Source: Brachynemurus nebulosus (lineage: Eukaryota > Arthropoda > Insecta > Neuroptera > Myrmeleontidae). Taken from it: 64,000 nt of DNA. The position numbers and the translations under genes are program-made. Each line of letters begins with the position of its first letter. The stretch's first letter is position 1. Of the stretch, positions 47,076-59,271 are shown one piece after another. Below the pieces are notes generated by a model, which searched no databases, was not told the DNA's origin, and saw nothing but the letters and a program-made list of their open reading frames with translations. Where the stretch lies: contig JAPWDM010000005.1 of the NCBI GenBank assembly GCA_035578155.1, positions 13,110,832-13,174,831 of the forward strand, written 5' to 3'.

Positions 47076-50000
47076 TTAATCTTGTTTAATTGGTTTTTTA
47101 CTTTTATCACTGAAATATGATTTATAGAAAAATCTGGCAAATAACACAAAATAACTAAAGTACATTGCTAATGACAATTTTATATTCATTGGTGATATAC
47201 GGCAATCGTATTTTGAGCTTACAAAATTATGCGCCCATATATTCACGTAACAGCCGATAACCATTTGAGCTAGTTGTAATGTTGTAATTAACATGGCAAT
47301 TTGGCGTGGTGGTGAATATCTGAAAAAAAATAAAATAAAATAAAGTATTTTAAGTCTATTTTATCTGTTATTAACACTATCTGCGCATCTACGCAGTAAA
47401 TTTCCCCAGGGGTCGGCAATATACACATTTTTATAAAAAACAATAACAGAAAATGCAATAACAATAATGTGTTAAAAAAAATTTAAAAAAAAACACAAGC
47501 AATTAATTACTTTTATTACAATCAATTTTACACATTTCAATACAATTACAAAAAAACTGATTATATAAAACTGTTTACAGAAATCATCCCACAGAGAGTG
47601 TATTTGTTACTGATCAATACCTGTCTGAAGTAGAACAATTTCTATGGTTGTTCTGTCTATTATACAGATGCTGCGTACTCAGACCGTAATGTGTTAAACA
47701 GGATTGTGCAAGTAGATAACTGCGCATTTTTCTATATCTGACCAGACAATGTAAACCAGCGTTTTTCAAAACTTTTTTCAGCCCCGCCCCGGTAAAACCC
47801 TTGATGATTTTATGCGGGCCCGTCACATATAGGTATATAGGATCATATATGACGTTTATCAGTTTTCTAGATTTATATTTAACATGGAATGTCGTTTTCC
47901 GACCACTTGGTCTACCATTTAATTCAAAAAAATATTGACATTTTTTTTTAAGCATTAAAGAAATATTTAAAAGCAAGTTTTTAAGTCTAAATAGAAATCT
48001 TGTAGAGTGGAATTATTTCCGCTATTAACTGGAATAACATTAGGATGTGTCATATGAAATGTCATTTTCCGACCAGCAGTTGAATTGTCTTCATTGTTTA
48101 CATTCTCGACGCCATTGTTTATACGTAAAAAATGGGCAGAGTTTAAATATTAGTTTGTTTCACAAACAGTTACGAAACGAGATGACGTAAGAGTGTCATT
48201 TGGAATTCAAAAATTCCACAGGATTATCCATGTTATGTACCTAAATAACATTATGCATACTAATACAGTGAAAATATCATCACTAAAGTAAATTTAATTT
48301 AGAAAAATAAATTTGCAGGTCAAATTATTTTGTGAAAATTTACAGTTGATAATTATGTAAATTATTTAAGTGCCGTTTGATGCAAATTTGTAAATATTAT
48401 TATAATTTGAATGCTTATGTAAAAATACGTTAAATAATAAATAATTATTAATATTTTATAATCAGTTCAGTTAATATTTTCGATTTCGACAGTGCTAATA
48501 GATTGTGACGATCTAAATCCTCGTGTTGAATACTGTCATCAATTTCGTGTTTGCTCAATTCATTTTGAAGAAAGTTGCTTTTAGTTGTTCATATAATTTA
48601 ACATGACCATTATCAACCCTCAATCCCACATGTACAAACACATACAATCACATAAGTAAAAAAGGACATACATAATTGTTTGTACTTATATCAAGAAAGG
48701 ATAGAAAGTGCGTTTCGCTACTGCCTATGGTAATAATCTTTTATTGATACTATGAAATGGGTATGTGAATATTTATAATGAATTTTTGCTACGACCCCTT
48801 AAATATTTTTCACGACCCCCACACCCTATATAATTAATTTACTTGAGGGCTAAGAGTTAACAATAAAATACCCTAGGAAAAGTAAATAATACATACCTCA
48901 TTGCTTTTAATGCATAATAGGAGTACATAATACTATGTACAAAGTAATTCATAACAATAAACCATCTAGCAGACGCAGTGTATTCGGAATATGAGAACCA
49001 TGTATACAAGAGGACGGTAATGTGGTGGTACCTGTAAAATTAATAAATAAAATCATATGTACAGCGTTTGCATTTCATTAACATCGACTATCAGGAGCAC
49101 AATCTCTGTATCAAAAAGTGTCCTTAGAACGGCGTAAATAGTGGCAGCGCTACTGTAGCAAAAGGGTACATTTAGAGATGTAAACAAGGAAAGAAAAACG
49201 TCCGCGTTGTTATGTAATTATTGTTTTTTTTATTAAAATTGTTACATATGGTGATTTAACATATAATTGTTTTATTATTTCTCAATATAGTGATTTGACA
49301 TATAATTGTTTTATTATTTTAAAAATTTTTATAAAACTCAACACAAAAAAGTCACTAAGGGGTCATACACAATCAATGAAATAAGGAATTAAGATTTAAG
49401 AAATAAGAAATAAGATTTAAGGAGTATGCCATCTAGTGATGTTGAATGGAACTTTAACGTAACTGGTCATAGATATAAATATGTAGGTATTTTTTTACGT
49501 CAAAATTCGTGATTTTTTTCACTTAGTGACAAAATAGTCATCACGAACGTTACTTTTTAATGAATTCTGATGTACAAAAATACCTAAATACATTTACTTA
49601 TGAGCAGTTAACAGTTTCATTCAACGTCACTAGATGGCATACTCCTTAAATCTTATTTCTTATTTCTTAAATCTTAATTCCTTATTTCATTGATTGTGTA
49701 TGACCCCTAACAGACATTAAAAGTTCATGTAATTATGAATCAGTTTCCACGTGTTTCACAGCGAGTTTTTTGTAGGTTATTAAACAACATACTTCACTCC
49801 GTCGACAACTATAAAGTTCATTTTATATTCTTTTGCTACTCTAGAGAAGTCTCCACATTCTCGCCGAGGTTGGACGAAACGAGAATGTAGAGGGTCATTT
49901 CGATGTGTCTCGCGGTTAGTGTTTTAATGCTATTCATATGGCTGAGCCAACCTCAGCGAGAAACTCGACGAGGAACCTCGTCCAACCTCGGCGAGAATGT

Positions 50001-50656
50001 GGAGACTCCTTTACACTATTCTGGCGAGTTTTTGAACTGTTACTTAGTACTTAAAACGGGACACTTTTTGAACTATTATTCTATTGTTTTCCAGCCAAGA
50101 TAGTCCTCCTGATATCTACCCTCCATATTTTAGAGGTTACGTATTATATTAAAATTAAAAATTGGGCAACTACGTGTTAGATATGCATTAAGTCAGGTTT
50201 CATAGTTCAGTAGTTAGAATTATTCATAATTTTTGGAATAAAATATTTCATGTTTTATTTAACATTAAAATTAGCGTTTAATTTGTTAATGATTTGTCAA
50301 TGAATCTTCTATTTCCTATATGAGGCTATATGAATTTAAAGAAATCAATGGTTTTTTTTTTTAAATGTCACTGTCTATTAAATTGCGTAAGGTCCGACAA
50401 AGATTATTTAAAAGTGATCAAATGCGGATAAAGCACCTTATGCGATAACAGACATGACGAATTTATAAAGATTTCGTTTTTGTACTACAAAATTTCAAAA
50501 CAAAGGAAACAATATTAGAAAAAATTTGCTTACCAATGCAAAAATATAAGTGGTTGCTTGCGTAATACGATGAAAAGTGTGTCACCGAGCTCCGGCAACT
50601 TGGACCATACAAACATCCATGTCCAGAAACCGCTGACACGATCATGCTCAATGAAA
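47076..50656 (-). CDS. ELOVL6-type very-long-chain fatty acid elongase (3' exons)
   Basis: Three minus-strand exons: 50656-50534, 49031-48897, 47319-47076, joined by GT/AG with matching phases and ending in TAA. The translation runs [20 protein letters not shown], then [20 protein letters not shown] followed by WYHH, giving the HxxHH histidine box (HWYHH) that binds the catalytic iron of ELO condensing enzymes. [17 protein letters not shown] and [15 protein letters not shown] follow, both ELOVL6 hallmarks. The C-terminus is lysine-rich ([11 protein letters not shown]), fitting ER retention. The enzyme extends saturated C12-C16 acyl-CoAs; Drosophila Baldspot is the closest family I recall. The 5' coding exons (N-terminus and first membrane spans) were not found to the right in this window, so the gene is 5'-incomplete, probably across a long transposon-filled intron. 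Confidence 0.92.
47371..47430. repeat. Divergent end of the TTAA repeat family
   Basis: TTAACACTATCTGCGCATCT, followed by AAATTTCCCCAGG and GGTCGGCAATATA, parallels the start of the copies at 26797 and 38490 (TTAACACTATGAAG, then CTTCCCCG and CAATAT). It lies in the last intron of the elongase gene. Confidence 0.4.
48003..48092 (-). repeat. Dispersed repeat shared with 25170-25245
   Basis: The reverse complement reads GGTCGGAAAATGACATTTCA and CCTAATGTTATTCCAGTTAA, matching 25170-25245 at roughly 85% by eye. It lies in the last intron of the elongase gene, close to another partial copy near 47884-47910. Confidence 0.6.
49359..49707. mobile_element. PIF/Harbinger-type MITE with ~88-bp inverted repeats
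   Basis: GGGGTCATACACAATCAATG is mirrored at the right end, and the arms match almost perfectly for ~88 bp. TAA flanks both sides (49356-49358, 49708-49710). The high arm identity suggests recent activity. It lies in an elongase intron. Confidence 0.85.
49848..50007. mobile_element. Small MITE with AGTCTCCACATTCTCGCCGA ends
   Basis: A ~30-bp perfect inverted repeat at 49848-49877 and 49978-50007 bounds a 160-bp element that is GC-richer than its surroundings. It lies in the same elongase intron as the element at 49359. Confidence 0.75.
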
Positions 50657-51050
50657 CTGCAACAAAAAAGAAAACAATTATGTATTAATTTAATTTCCTA
50701 TTGTTGTCAATATTTGTTTGGATTTATTTATTATTTACATAGGCAACTACTGACATTACTCAATTTGTAGTAGTATAGTTGGCATCAAAATAAAGTTTAA
50801 GTTATCTCAAAGTATTGTCTCCTTTTCTTAAGAAAGTGACTAAACTGTTTCAAAAGGTTTCAGACATTAGACAGATACGAGTACAATCTACATACAAAAT
50901 TGTGTCGTTCGTCTGGTGCCGTTTGTTGTCCTGTTACATAACTTGTTATTCAGTCACTTACAGTTCATGATAGGAATAACATCGTATGTAGTAAAAAAAG
51001 AAAAAATATGAAGTGTATAAAATAAAGGGATATCTTTCTTTAGGTAAGTA

Positions 51051-51406
51051 CAACCGACTTTCGTTAATTCGAAACTCGAGGCACTCTTAAAATATTACGA
51101 AATATCGGGTGTTTGAAATATCAAATGGTTCAAAATCAATCAAAATGTACAATCTTTACATAATCTCAACTTACAATCTTTCTGTCTCTTTCTCTCTGCA
51201 ACTGTGAATTGTCGAGTGTTTGACGCCGAATTTCGAATTAACGCGTCGTTTTGTTACGTAACAATGATTTTTTCGTTCTAATTACCAAGTGCATAAAAAT
51301 GTATTGATTTAGTTCGAAATATAAAGAGATTTTGTAGGGAACTCGTGATACCTTTGAATTATAGAGTTTCGAATTATCGCAGGTTTGTATTAACGAGAGT
51401 CTACTG
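51051..51406. mobile_element. pogo/Tigger-type MITE, copy 2 (356 bp)
   Basis: Ends CAACCGACTTTCGTTAATTC and TATTAACGAGAGTCTACTG, with TA on both sides. It aligns along most of its length with 15132-15523. The terminal bases are slightly decayed. Confidence 0.78.
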
Positions 51407-51576
51407 TACTTTTTTACAGGTTGGTGTACTATTAATGATAGGTTTATGTAGTAATGTGTCACGTATACCAAAATCGTTTGGTGGGGGCACCCCTCTTGCG
51501 ATTTATTTTGGCGACACAGGTTCGCCCAGATAAGTTAGCTAGTTAAGTTTATATACAATTATACATATATCTGTGT

Positions 51577-51921
51577 TAGGGATGTTATGGATATCCGTAA
51601 CCGTAACCGTATCCGAAAATAAGTTTCGGATTTGTGTCAGATAATAACAGACACTGCCATTGGAAAACTGAGTCAAATCTAAGAAAATTTTTGCTACATG
51701 TGCTTCTTTTGATAGATTTTTTTTTGATTCGTGCTTGGCGTTCACTTTTTTCGGTATAATTTTCCCCGTTTTCCTAAAAAAAAAATGTTAACTAAAAGCA
51801 ATTATCCCTAAGCGTAACCGTATCCGAAACATTATCCGATATTATTATATATCCGTAACCGAAACCTAAAAAAATGTTTTTAAATATCCGTATTCGAAAT
51901 TTCATATCCATAACATCCCTA
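51577..51921. mobile_element. hAT-type MITE (345 bp)
   Basis: Ends TAGGGATGTTATGGATAT and ATATCCATAACATCCCTA are flanked by an exact 8-bp repeat ATCTGTGT (51569-51576, 51922-51929). The interior repeats ATCCGTAACCG and its complement. Confidence 0.87.
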
Positions 51922-52192
51922 ATCTGTGTATATTATGCAAAATCACTTCGTAAAAAATTTCAAACGATACAAATCGTTTTGTTTTATATTGAACTTAATT
52001 TCAATCGCAAATATACTTGTTAGATTAATACAAACATACATACATTAAAGCTGACTCATAATTTCTAAATTTTTAAAGACTTCCTGTCAAATGTATATTT
52101 TTAAATTTTTTAGATTAATTAAATAATTATTTATGTTTTTTTTTTTTCATGATCAAAACATTAGTTTTGCGAAATCGTTAAAATAAAATACG

Positions 52193-52352
52193 TTAACACG
52201 TTGACGGTCGTCACTCATCACCTGTTAAGACGAAACGCCCAATTTGTATACTAATTGTAAGTACATATTTTGACAGCCAATACACTTTATATAGTGTTGT
52301 GTATAGTCGTTAGTTAGGTTTTACTTGTCGCTCATGCCCGTCAACGTGTTAA
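52193..52352. mobile_element. piggyBac-type MITE (160 bp)
   Basis: TTAA at both ends, with inverted CACGTTGACGG / CCGTCAACGTG immediately inside. The TTAA target is the hallmark of the piggyBac superfamily. The possible decayed relative at 7706-7823 shares the TTAACACGTT start. Confidence 0.8.
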
Positions 52353-52576
52353 ATAGCAAAATGAGGTGGATAAATAATGATCATTTTTCACCCATTGGCC
52401 AACCGCTATGATAATACGTTTCTTTAATCCTTAAAGGATCAAATAAAGTTTCGCTCATTTGTGTCTTATGTGTCTATGGTACTTTTAAATGCCAACTTTT
52501 CTTAAAAACCTTTTATACAAACCAGGAGTCATTATCTATCTATACCCTATTTCAAATACAATTCATCATTCGAGTC

Positions 52577-53029
52577 AACGTTAAAAAATTAAATAATCCT
52601 TATATTCAAAACAAACCAATCTTCTATTCTTTTCTAAAAACAAACTGCAATTTTAAAATTTACGTAAGTGCAATAATGAAAGAGATAAAGCCAAGGAAAC
52701 GGAAATTATTTAAATCCATTAGTGATGAAGCATGGTTAAATTTAAGTGAAATGGACCATATGAGTTGCCGAAAAGCAAAGTCAGTTATATCCAAAAAAAT
52801 AAAAAACTGAGATTTTAGTTGCTATGGATACTTCAGTTCATCTGCTATGGTTCATTTCAGTTAAATTTAACCATACTTCGTCATTTTGAATTTAAATAAT
52901 TTCCGTTTTCTTGACTTTATCTCTTTCATTATTGCATTTACGTAAATTTTAAATTTGCAGTTTGTTTTTAGAAAATAATAGAAGATTGATTTGTTTCGAA
53001 TATAAGAATTATTTAATTTTTTAATGAAA
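52577..53029. mobile_element. Foldback-type element with ~175-bp arms
   Basis: Arms 52577-52754 and 52855-53029 are reverse complements with few mismatches, around a ~100-bp spacer. A solo arm of the same family lies at 16430-16632. The right-hand homology with that arm continues to 53062. No coding capacity. Confidence 0.75.
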
Positions 53030-53079
53030 ACTCATGATCAATTGTATCTGAAATGAGGTATATATGTTCACGTTGAGAA

Positions 53080-53530
53080 ACAGTTCTAAAATAAATTTTA
53101 TCCCACTGAAAATAAGTGAAGAAAAATGACGAAGGATGCAAAACCAGTTATATCCCAAATGGCCACAGTTCCAAAATCAGTTCTATTCTTTAACAGTTTC
53201 AAAATAAGTTACATCCCACAGACAATAATGGCTGCCCTCTAAATGCGGCAGCAAAACCAGTTTAATCTCTCACTGACCTAGTACATGTACGTTAGTTTCA
53301 GTAGTAGAGTGACTATTTTTGCAGTATCCTACAAAGACTTAAATTATTGTCATTTTTACTACATATAATTGTTCTAAAAACTAAAAATATGTTCATTCTT
53401 TTACCTTCTACCAGGTTTTTGACTGCTTTTGCATGTTAGAAAGTTCAAAAATGGCTGACACTTCATTTCCAAAATCAGTTATATCCAACTGACGGTTCCA
53501 AAACAAGTTACGTGGGTTTTATTTATTTAA
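53080..53530. repeat. Array of degenerate GTTCCAAAATCAGTTATATCC motifs
   Basis: At least six scattered variants of a motif near TTCCAAAATCAGTTATATCC occur at about 53084, 53140, 53168, 53198, 53253, 53470 and 53503, spaced irregularly. The layout recalls the motif array in 14103-15111, but the motif differs. Probably subterminal repeats of an unclassified element. Confidence 0.45.
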
Positions 53531-54122
53531 ATATAATTGTTTGTGCTTTTCCTACATTATACAGATTATCACTAGGAATCAACGTGAATTTTTTATCATG
53601 ATTTGATATCAAAATCATGATGCAATAATTTATTATTGTAATATAACTAACAGTTTTTGTTGAATAACTCGAAATCGTTTGAGGTGTACATAGCTGGTTT
53701 TAGAATTCGACGACTCATATATACCTATCTGGCCTCACAGACACTAAAATACGTTGAATGCAAGACGAAAGTGTATTAACACTACTATTCGAGAAAAAAA
53801 GGAATATCGTGGTTCATGAGGCGCCTTATTAGAATATAGTCAACCAACATTCAAAAATGTGTCAAAAAATTCAACAAATATACATAAATACTATGTACAT
53901 GTTGTAGGCAGCAATAATTTTTAAATTTTACTCAAAAAATTTTATTATAAAATAATGCAAATAAAAACTTATATTTTACAATGTCAAATAAAAAAAAAGT
54001 AAATAATAAGATAAGAAAACATAGATGATTAAATTTACACCTCGGCTACTGATTATTTATCGTGATCATAATCATAAAAATGAAATAATCGTAAAAATTT
54101 TTATTGTACGCGTATATACATA

Positions 54123-54980
54123 CCGTAAGCTGGGAAGAATAGGCACGAATTCAGACTTCACATCGTCTTTTTTGTATTTCTTTCAGAAGTACCTATTCTA
54201 TGATATATTAAAAATTTACGCGAGGGTGATCACTCTATTATAATAATCAAAAATATTTAAAAAAATCCTTGGTTTTTGGAAAACTAAAAAAAATAATGTA
54301 ATTTCTACTCTAAGGTAAATTGGGGTCAAAAGAGACGATAAAAGGGTGATGGGGGCAATTCGTAGGGCTGACCAAAATTGAAATATAATTGTTTTTTTTT
54401 TGTGTGTTTATATATTCAAAAAAGGAATAGTATTTCATGATTTTATGTAGTAATAACCGTAAAATCTAAAGGGAAATTTATAAAGTATAGACATGTCATG
54501 TTTAATCTGTCCCAATACATTCTTCACCCATGCCTAATCACCCTACATTCATTCTTTTATACTTGATATAGCGTCCCTATTAACCTATGTATTGTATCTA
54601 TTCACCTCTTTTCCGGCCCTCTTAATCTCCAACTTAACTCGAATGTCAAGTCATCATTATTTTCTCTTAAAAAATTAAAAACAAATTAAAAGTTTTAAAA
54701 ATTCGATTAAATAACAATCTATTCCTTAGAACACAAAAATGAATTTTTTATGAAACAAAAAATAGCACTGTTTGAAGACGTCAATCTAAACTGATTTTTT
54801 AATATTTTTTATCCAACTTCAAACAGTCACTATTGCTATCCGAAAGAATAATTATATTACTATAGTTTAAGGAAGATACATGTTCGCATTTAAGTCTAGT
54901 ATTTTTATATGAAATTTATGAAAATCGCTTTTCATTTTGTCCCTATTCACCCTTCATTCTCGATTCATCCCAATTCACGG
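54123..54980. mobile_element. pogo-like element (858 bp) with CCGTGAATTGGGA-type ends
   Basis: The left end CCGTAAGCTGGGAAGAAT and right end GATTCATCCCAATTCACGG are imperfect inverted repeats flanked by TA. Variants of TATTCACCC and TCCCAATTCAC recur inside. The ends are diverged, so this is an older copy. Confidence 0.5.
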
Positions 54981-55477
54981 TATGTAATAATCTGCAATAA
55001 ATAATAATAAAAACAATATAATTGTGTACACGTGTATCCTCCGCTGATGCACTTTTGGACACTCTGCTGGCCCATACTTTGCAGGATAGGCATATTCCAC
55101 GCATGCACTATTCAAAAGTCAATTGCTATTAAAAAAGCCAAACTTTTCTTTTTCTACTACTTTAGTGCAGGAGGAATCGGCGCATGAGTACCGAAAACTA
55201 TTCCACCTCAATTTTTTTTATGCGATCCTCTTCAAATTGCCCTACTGATGATATAAACGCATGTTGCCATGGGGCAACCCGGTGCCATATTGTTTAAAAC
55301 CGAAATTGTTTAAACAATTGCAAGGAATTGTTATTTTTCAACCGGACAATTATTAGTCGAATTTTCTCCGAAAAATTAGACTGATACAGTCTATACGATA
55401 AGAGCTGCGAGAGGCGAGACCAGGGGCGCTATCCGTTTTCGGACCCGTAGAACACGATTATGTAAAAAAAAAAGATG

Positions 55478-55482
<5 letters not shown>

Positions 55483-55545
<63 letters not shown>

Positions 55546-55548
55546 TAT
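55483..55548. repeat. (TA)n microsatellite
   Basis: A TA tract of ~33 units with one interruption. A shorter tract of the same kind lies at 63135-63172. Confidence 0.9.
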
Positions 55549-55861
55549 ATTTTCCCGCAACCTTTTAATATGTGTAGGGCCCCCCTATGGAAGTTAAGAG
55601 ATGAAATTTGGTAAGTGGGGCTTATTCCGATGCACAACAATACTATCAAAGTGGGGTCAAATTTTGGGCAAATTTTTTTTCGGACCCGACCTTTAAGGGG
55701 GTGGTGGGGGCGGAAAAGCAATAAAACTTTTCCAAACCGGTTTTAAATAATGTTTCGGTCAATTATCTACAACATATCCAAAATTCAGCTTCCTAGGATG
55801 ATATGGTGGGAGTAGAGGGGGGAAAAACGATTTTCGCTGGATCTAACAGGCCCCCAGCCCC

Positions 55862-56400
55862 CCAGAATTAACGTAGAGGGTTGAAATTTGGTGTGTTGAT
55901 AAAGTTCGTACCTAGGTTGTGCTTTTTGGAGGTTTTAATATTTTACCCCCACCCCCCTCATTTTTAAGCTACAGTTTCATGCATTTTCGACGTTTTCGAA
56001 GTTTGTACCACTCGCACAGGTCACCCGAATAAACCTAGAGGGCTGAAATTTTGTATTCGGATTGAGTTAGTATCAAGGGGGTGCCTTTTGGGGGTCTCGA
56101 CTTTTAACCCCTACCCCCACCATTTTTATACCCAAAAGAACATGATTTTTCTTGTTTTTTAACAGTTTCGTTCGGGTCAAAATCTTCCCAAATAAACCTA
56201 GAGGGCTGAAATTTGGTGTATAGGTTAAGCTAATAGCCAGACACTGTTTTTTGGAGGTTTCAACTTTTAACCCTTACCCCCACGATTTTTACGCCAATAT
56301 TTCCTTAATTTTTTTGTTTGTTTTCTAACACGTCTAGAGACTCCATAAGGAAACCTAGAGGGCTGAAATTTTGTACGTGTATTCAGTTAGTATCCAGCTA
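55862..56400 (+). repeat. Satellite-like tandem array, unit about 165 bp
   Basis: The phrase CCTAGAGGGCTGAAATTTTG or a close variant recurs at about 55872, 56034, 56198 and 56355, spaced 157-164 bp apart. Each unit also carries a CTTTTAACCCCTACCCCCAC block. A more diverged unit appears near 55575 (AAGAGATGAAATTTGG). The C-rich blocks make this the least AT-rich stretch of the right half. Confidence 0.8.
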
Positions 56401-56889
56401 GTACCTTGTAGGGAGTCCGCATCACTTTTCCCCCCACTTCTCCCATTTTTACATCGGAATTGAATGCTATTGTTAAATGTGTTTTAAAAGCATTATGTTT
56501 ATTCTAAATACAAGTAGGCGAATAGTAATTTTAAAAAATTTAAAAAAAAGTGAACTTACTTTTATGACAAATGAAATACATACATATTAAGTAATTTAAA
56601 AATGTTATTAAAGTCACTGTTTATTTATAAATTAGGAATTTTGGATTTTTAGTATTTATAAAATAGAAATTTTGGATTTTTTTGGAAAGAAAAAATATCT
56701 TTATAAAGGCCTTCCAGTTTACTATTTAAGGTCCTTTTTTAATTTTTAAAACTAAAACATAAAGGCAATTAGCGGATAAACATGGGCAGGAATGTCCTCG
56801 TACGAATTGTGTTGGCTTTTTTTCTGCTACCTGTTTTCGGCACAAAATTGAAATTTACTGAGATACAGCCCTTAAATACTTAAAACCTT

Positions 56890-57080
56890 TTTTTAAAGCC
56901 TCGATCAGCCGAACACTCATCACCAGTTTTGAAACCAACAAAATGACAATTCGGTTGTAGACTTTCAATCACATTTCGCTTGTAGACATTCAATACCGAA
57001 GATGAAGGGGAAAATTCGACTACCGTGATGGGGCCCCGCTGCTCACGGCGTTTTTTTTTATATTCTTTATTGAAATACAA
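56890..57080 (-). pseudogene. DDE_Tnp_4-like transposase fragment
   Basis: The minus-strand reading contains FKTGDECSADRGFKK. It fits the GD-x-x-x-ADRGF block around the second catalytic aspartate of ISL2EU/Harbinger-like DDE transposases. Upstream the reading is basic and weakly matches the family. The fragment is short, lacks the other catalytic residues and sits inside the inverted-repeat-bounded region. The family match is from memory. Confidence 0.4.
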
Positions 57081-57223
57081 ATAGAAAAGGTCCTATGACT
57101 TTTTACGATGAAGTTAATATTTTTAGAGATATGAATTTTTAAAAGTTCGAGATTTTTCAACATGCATTGCATAAAAAAATTAAGCTGGAATAGTTTTCGG
57201 TACTCATGCGCCGATTCCTCCTG

Positions 57224-58365
57224 GACTACTTGGAAAAAACGAAAATATTTATCATTCGATTTATCTGTATGAAGGTTATTCAAAATCAATTAATTATATT
57301 TATATTTTTATTACGTTATAAATAAATTTTATATTTTACGATTGACGTTACATTTATTTATACAGGTAGCATGTATCTAATTTCGATATAGATTAAATAT
57401 ATGAACAAATTATATTTTTTTTTTTTATATTTTTTTACAAAATTGAATTATTGACGCCAAATACAATTTAAATTTCAAATTTTCTAATATGTACGTGGTT
57501 ATTTGAGATGTACAAAATTTAATTTATCAATTTATTATTATTATAATTTTTTATTTAAATTTTCTACTATAAAAAAAAGTGTTACTTGTAAAAAAAATAG
57601 AGAAAGTTATGAATGAAATCTTATTTGGTGTGTACACAGATTTCAATTTTGCATTCAACACTACAATAAGTGATTGATGTCTGTATCGACAAAATTTTTT
57701 TTATAATTAACAATGTATTAAAGAGGTTGAAATCAACAAAACTGGATAAGTCGAAAGTTTCATGTTGTTAGGAAAATTCTGAATTTAAAAAGTTAACTTT
57801 ATAGAATTGCCTATGATAAGTGTCATCAAAATGGCTTACTTTTTTCACACGTGATAAAAAGTAGGTGTACAAATTCATTTCTATAGTACGATACAATATA
57901 GACCATAGTCATTCATGATATGAATAATTCAAAACATTTGAGATTATTTTTCCATTTTCACTCGTTGTAGTCCAACTCGGCAAGCCGGTTTGACAACGAA
58001 AAATAGAGCACTATTAGTTAGTTATATTCTAATGAAAATTGATGCTAAAAATCTAAAATATTGTACAGTTGACAGTAAACCTGTTTAAATACGTACAAGA
58101 AGTTTAAAAATGATTAAGATATGCGCTGTTGAAAAATAGAATATTACTCAGCAAGGACCGTGAATGTTCTTTTTATGCAGTTTGTGAATCCGAGGCTGAA
58201 AGCCGACGATTTTTAAGCATTCATGGCCATAAAAATAAAGTTTTTCCAACCAAAACAATACTGAATAAATTGAAAAAGATGAATAAAAAATACCTAATGA
58301 AGTTTTTCCAATGCTCATGGAAATATTTTCAGATTGTACAAAAAAAATTAGACTATATACAAACC
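57224..58365. other. AT-rich region without a supported gene
   Basis: An open frame at 58129-58377 (TTG start) reads through slightly more complex sequence (CSFYAVCESEAESRRFLSIH) but has no recognised domain, ATG or splice partner. The rest is AT-rich. Confidence 0.4.
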
Positions 58366-58369
58366 TTAA

Positions 58370-59271
58370 GGGGAGGTTTACTTGAGAGTCGTTAAAAAAA
58401 ATCGATTTTTTTTTTTTTGCAGAAATTGGTAGTTAATTATGTGTAGAATATGTTCCCAAAGTGATTTTGCTGAAAGTAATTTAAGGGAAGGTTTACTTGA
58501 GATTTGATAAAAAAAATCGATTTTTTTTTTTTTTTTTGCCGAAATTGATAGCAAATTATGTGTAGAATATGTTCCCAAAGTGATTTTACTGAAAATAATT
58601 TAAAAACAAGATTCTTGCACATTAACCGAATCCAGCTTTCTATAAAAAAATTCAAAAAACGTAGTTCACGCAATAATGAGTATTAAATATAAAATTTTGA
58701 AAATACGTTTCCTTATATTTTATAATATCTCGGAACCTACATTTTTGGAACTGGCGGACACGATAACTCAAAAACTATTCGATGGATCCTTTTTTTAAAT
58801 TTTTTATTTTAAAGATAATTCAATTCTTCGGCACCTCCTCCACCTAAGTTCGATACACTTTCAATATTTTTTTTATTTTTAAGTTTACTTTAAAGAGCGA
58901 AAAATAAGATAAAAATCGTAATCAAAAGTTCAAACATCCGCCATTTTTTTTCTTTGAGCAATTTATTGATATTATAGGCAGAGGTGCCGGTACTCTTCAT
59001 ATATTTTATAAATCTTTTTTGTTTTTGGATTTCGGTGGTTTATTACCGGCGCTAGGATGTCCGCCAACAAGGCATTGGATTTTCGGATCATCACACCGCA
59101 GTATCTATAAAATGGAGAATTTTTTATATTTTTCCTTGAAAAATTTTTTTTGTGTAGTTTAATACTTAATAAATATGTGTACAAAATTTGAAATTAATAG
59201 TTACTTCCGTTCTTGAGAAAAAAATTCTAGAAAAATACATCATTTTTAAGGACTCTCGAGTAAACCTCCCC
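58370..59271. mobile_element. TTAA-flanked element (902 bp) with an internal tandem duplication
   Basis: Ends GGGGAGGTTTACTTGAGAGT and ACTCTCGAGTAAACCTCCCC are flanked by TTAA (58366-58369, 59272-59275). A ~107-bp unit beginning AGGTTTACTTGAGA, with a T tract and ATGTGTAGAATATGTTCCCA, is duplicated in tandem at about 58373-58479 and 58490-58592, so the element has a doubled left end. TTAA suggests piggyBac-type mobilisation. Confidence 0.75.

Larger units (their letters stand above)
55168..57223. mobile_element. ~2.06-kb region bounded by a 38-bp perfect inverted repeat
   Basis: A 38-bp sequence containing GGAATCGGCGCATGAGTACC at 55168-55205 is exactly mirrored at 57186-57223, with weaker matches extending both ways. 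Between the ends lie a TA microsatellite, a ~165-bp tandem array and a DDE-transposase-like fragment. It may be one decayed autonomous DNA transposon invaded by satellite-like sequence, or an inverted duplication. Confidence 0.6.

Noticed and set aside
47614..47976. 120-residue minus-strand frame in the elongase intron
   Set aside because: The segment overlaps repeats shared with 25170-25245 and 48003-48092, and has no recognisable domain.
58129..58377. Possible gene upstream of the TTAA element
   Set aside because: No ATG, no domain, and the frame runs into the transposon end. It could be a transposase scrap, but nothing specific supports that.
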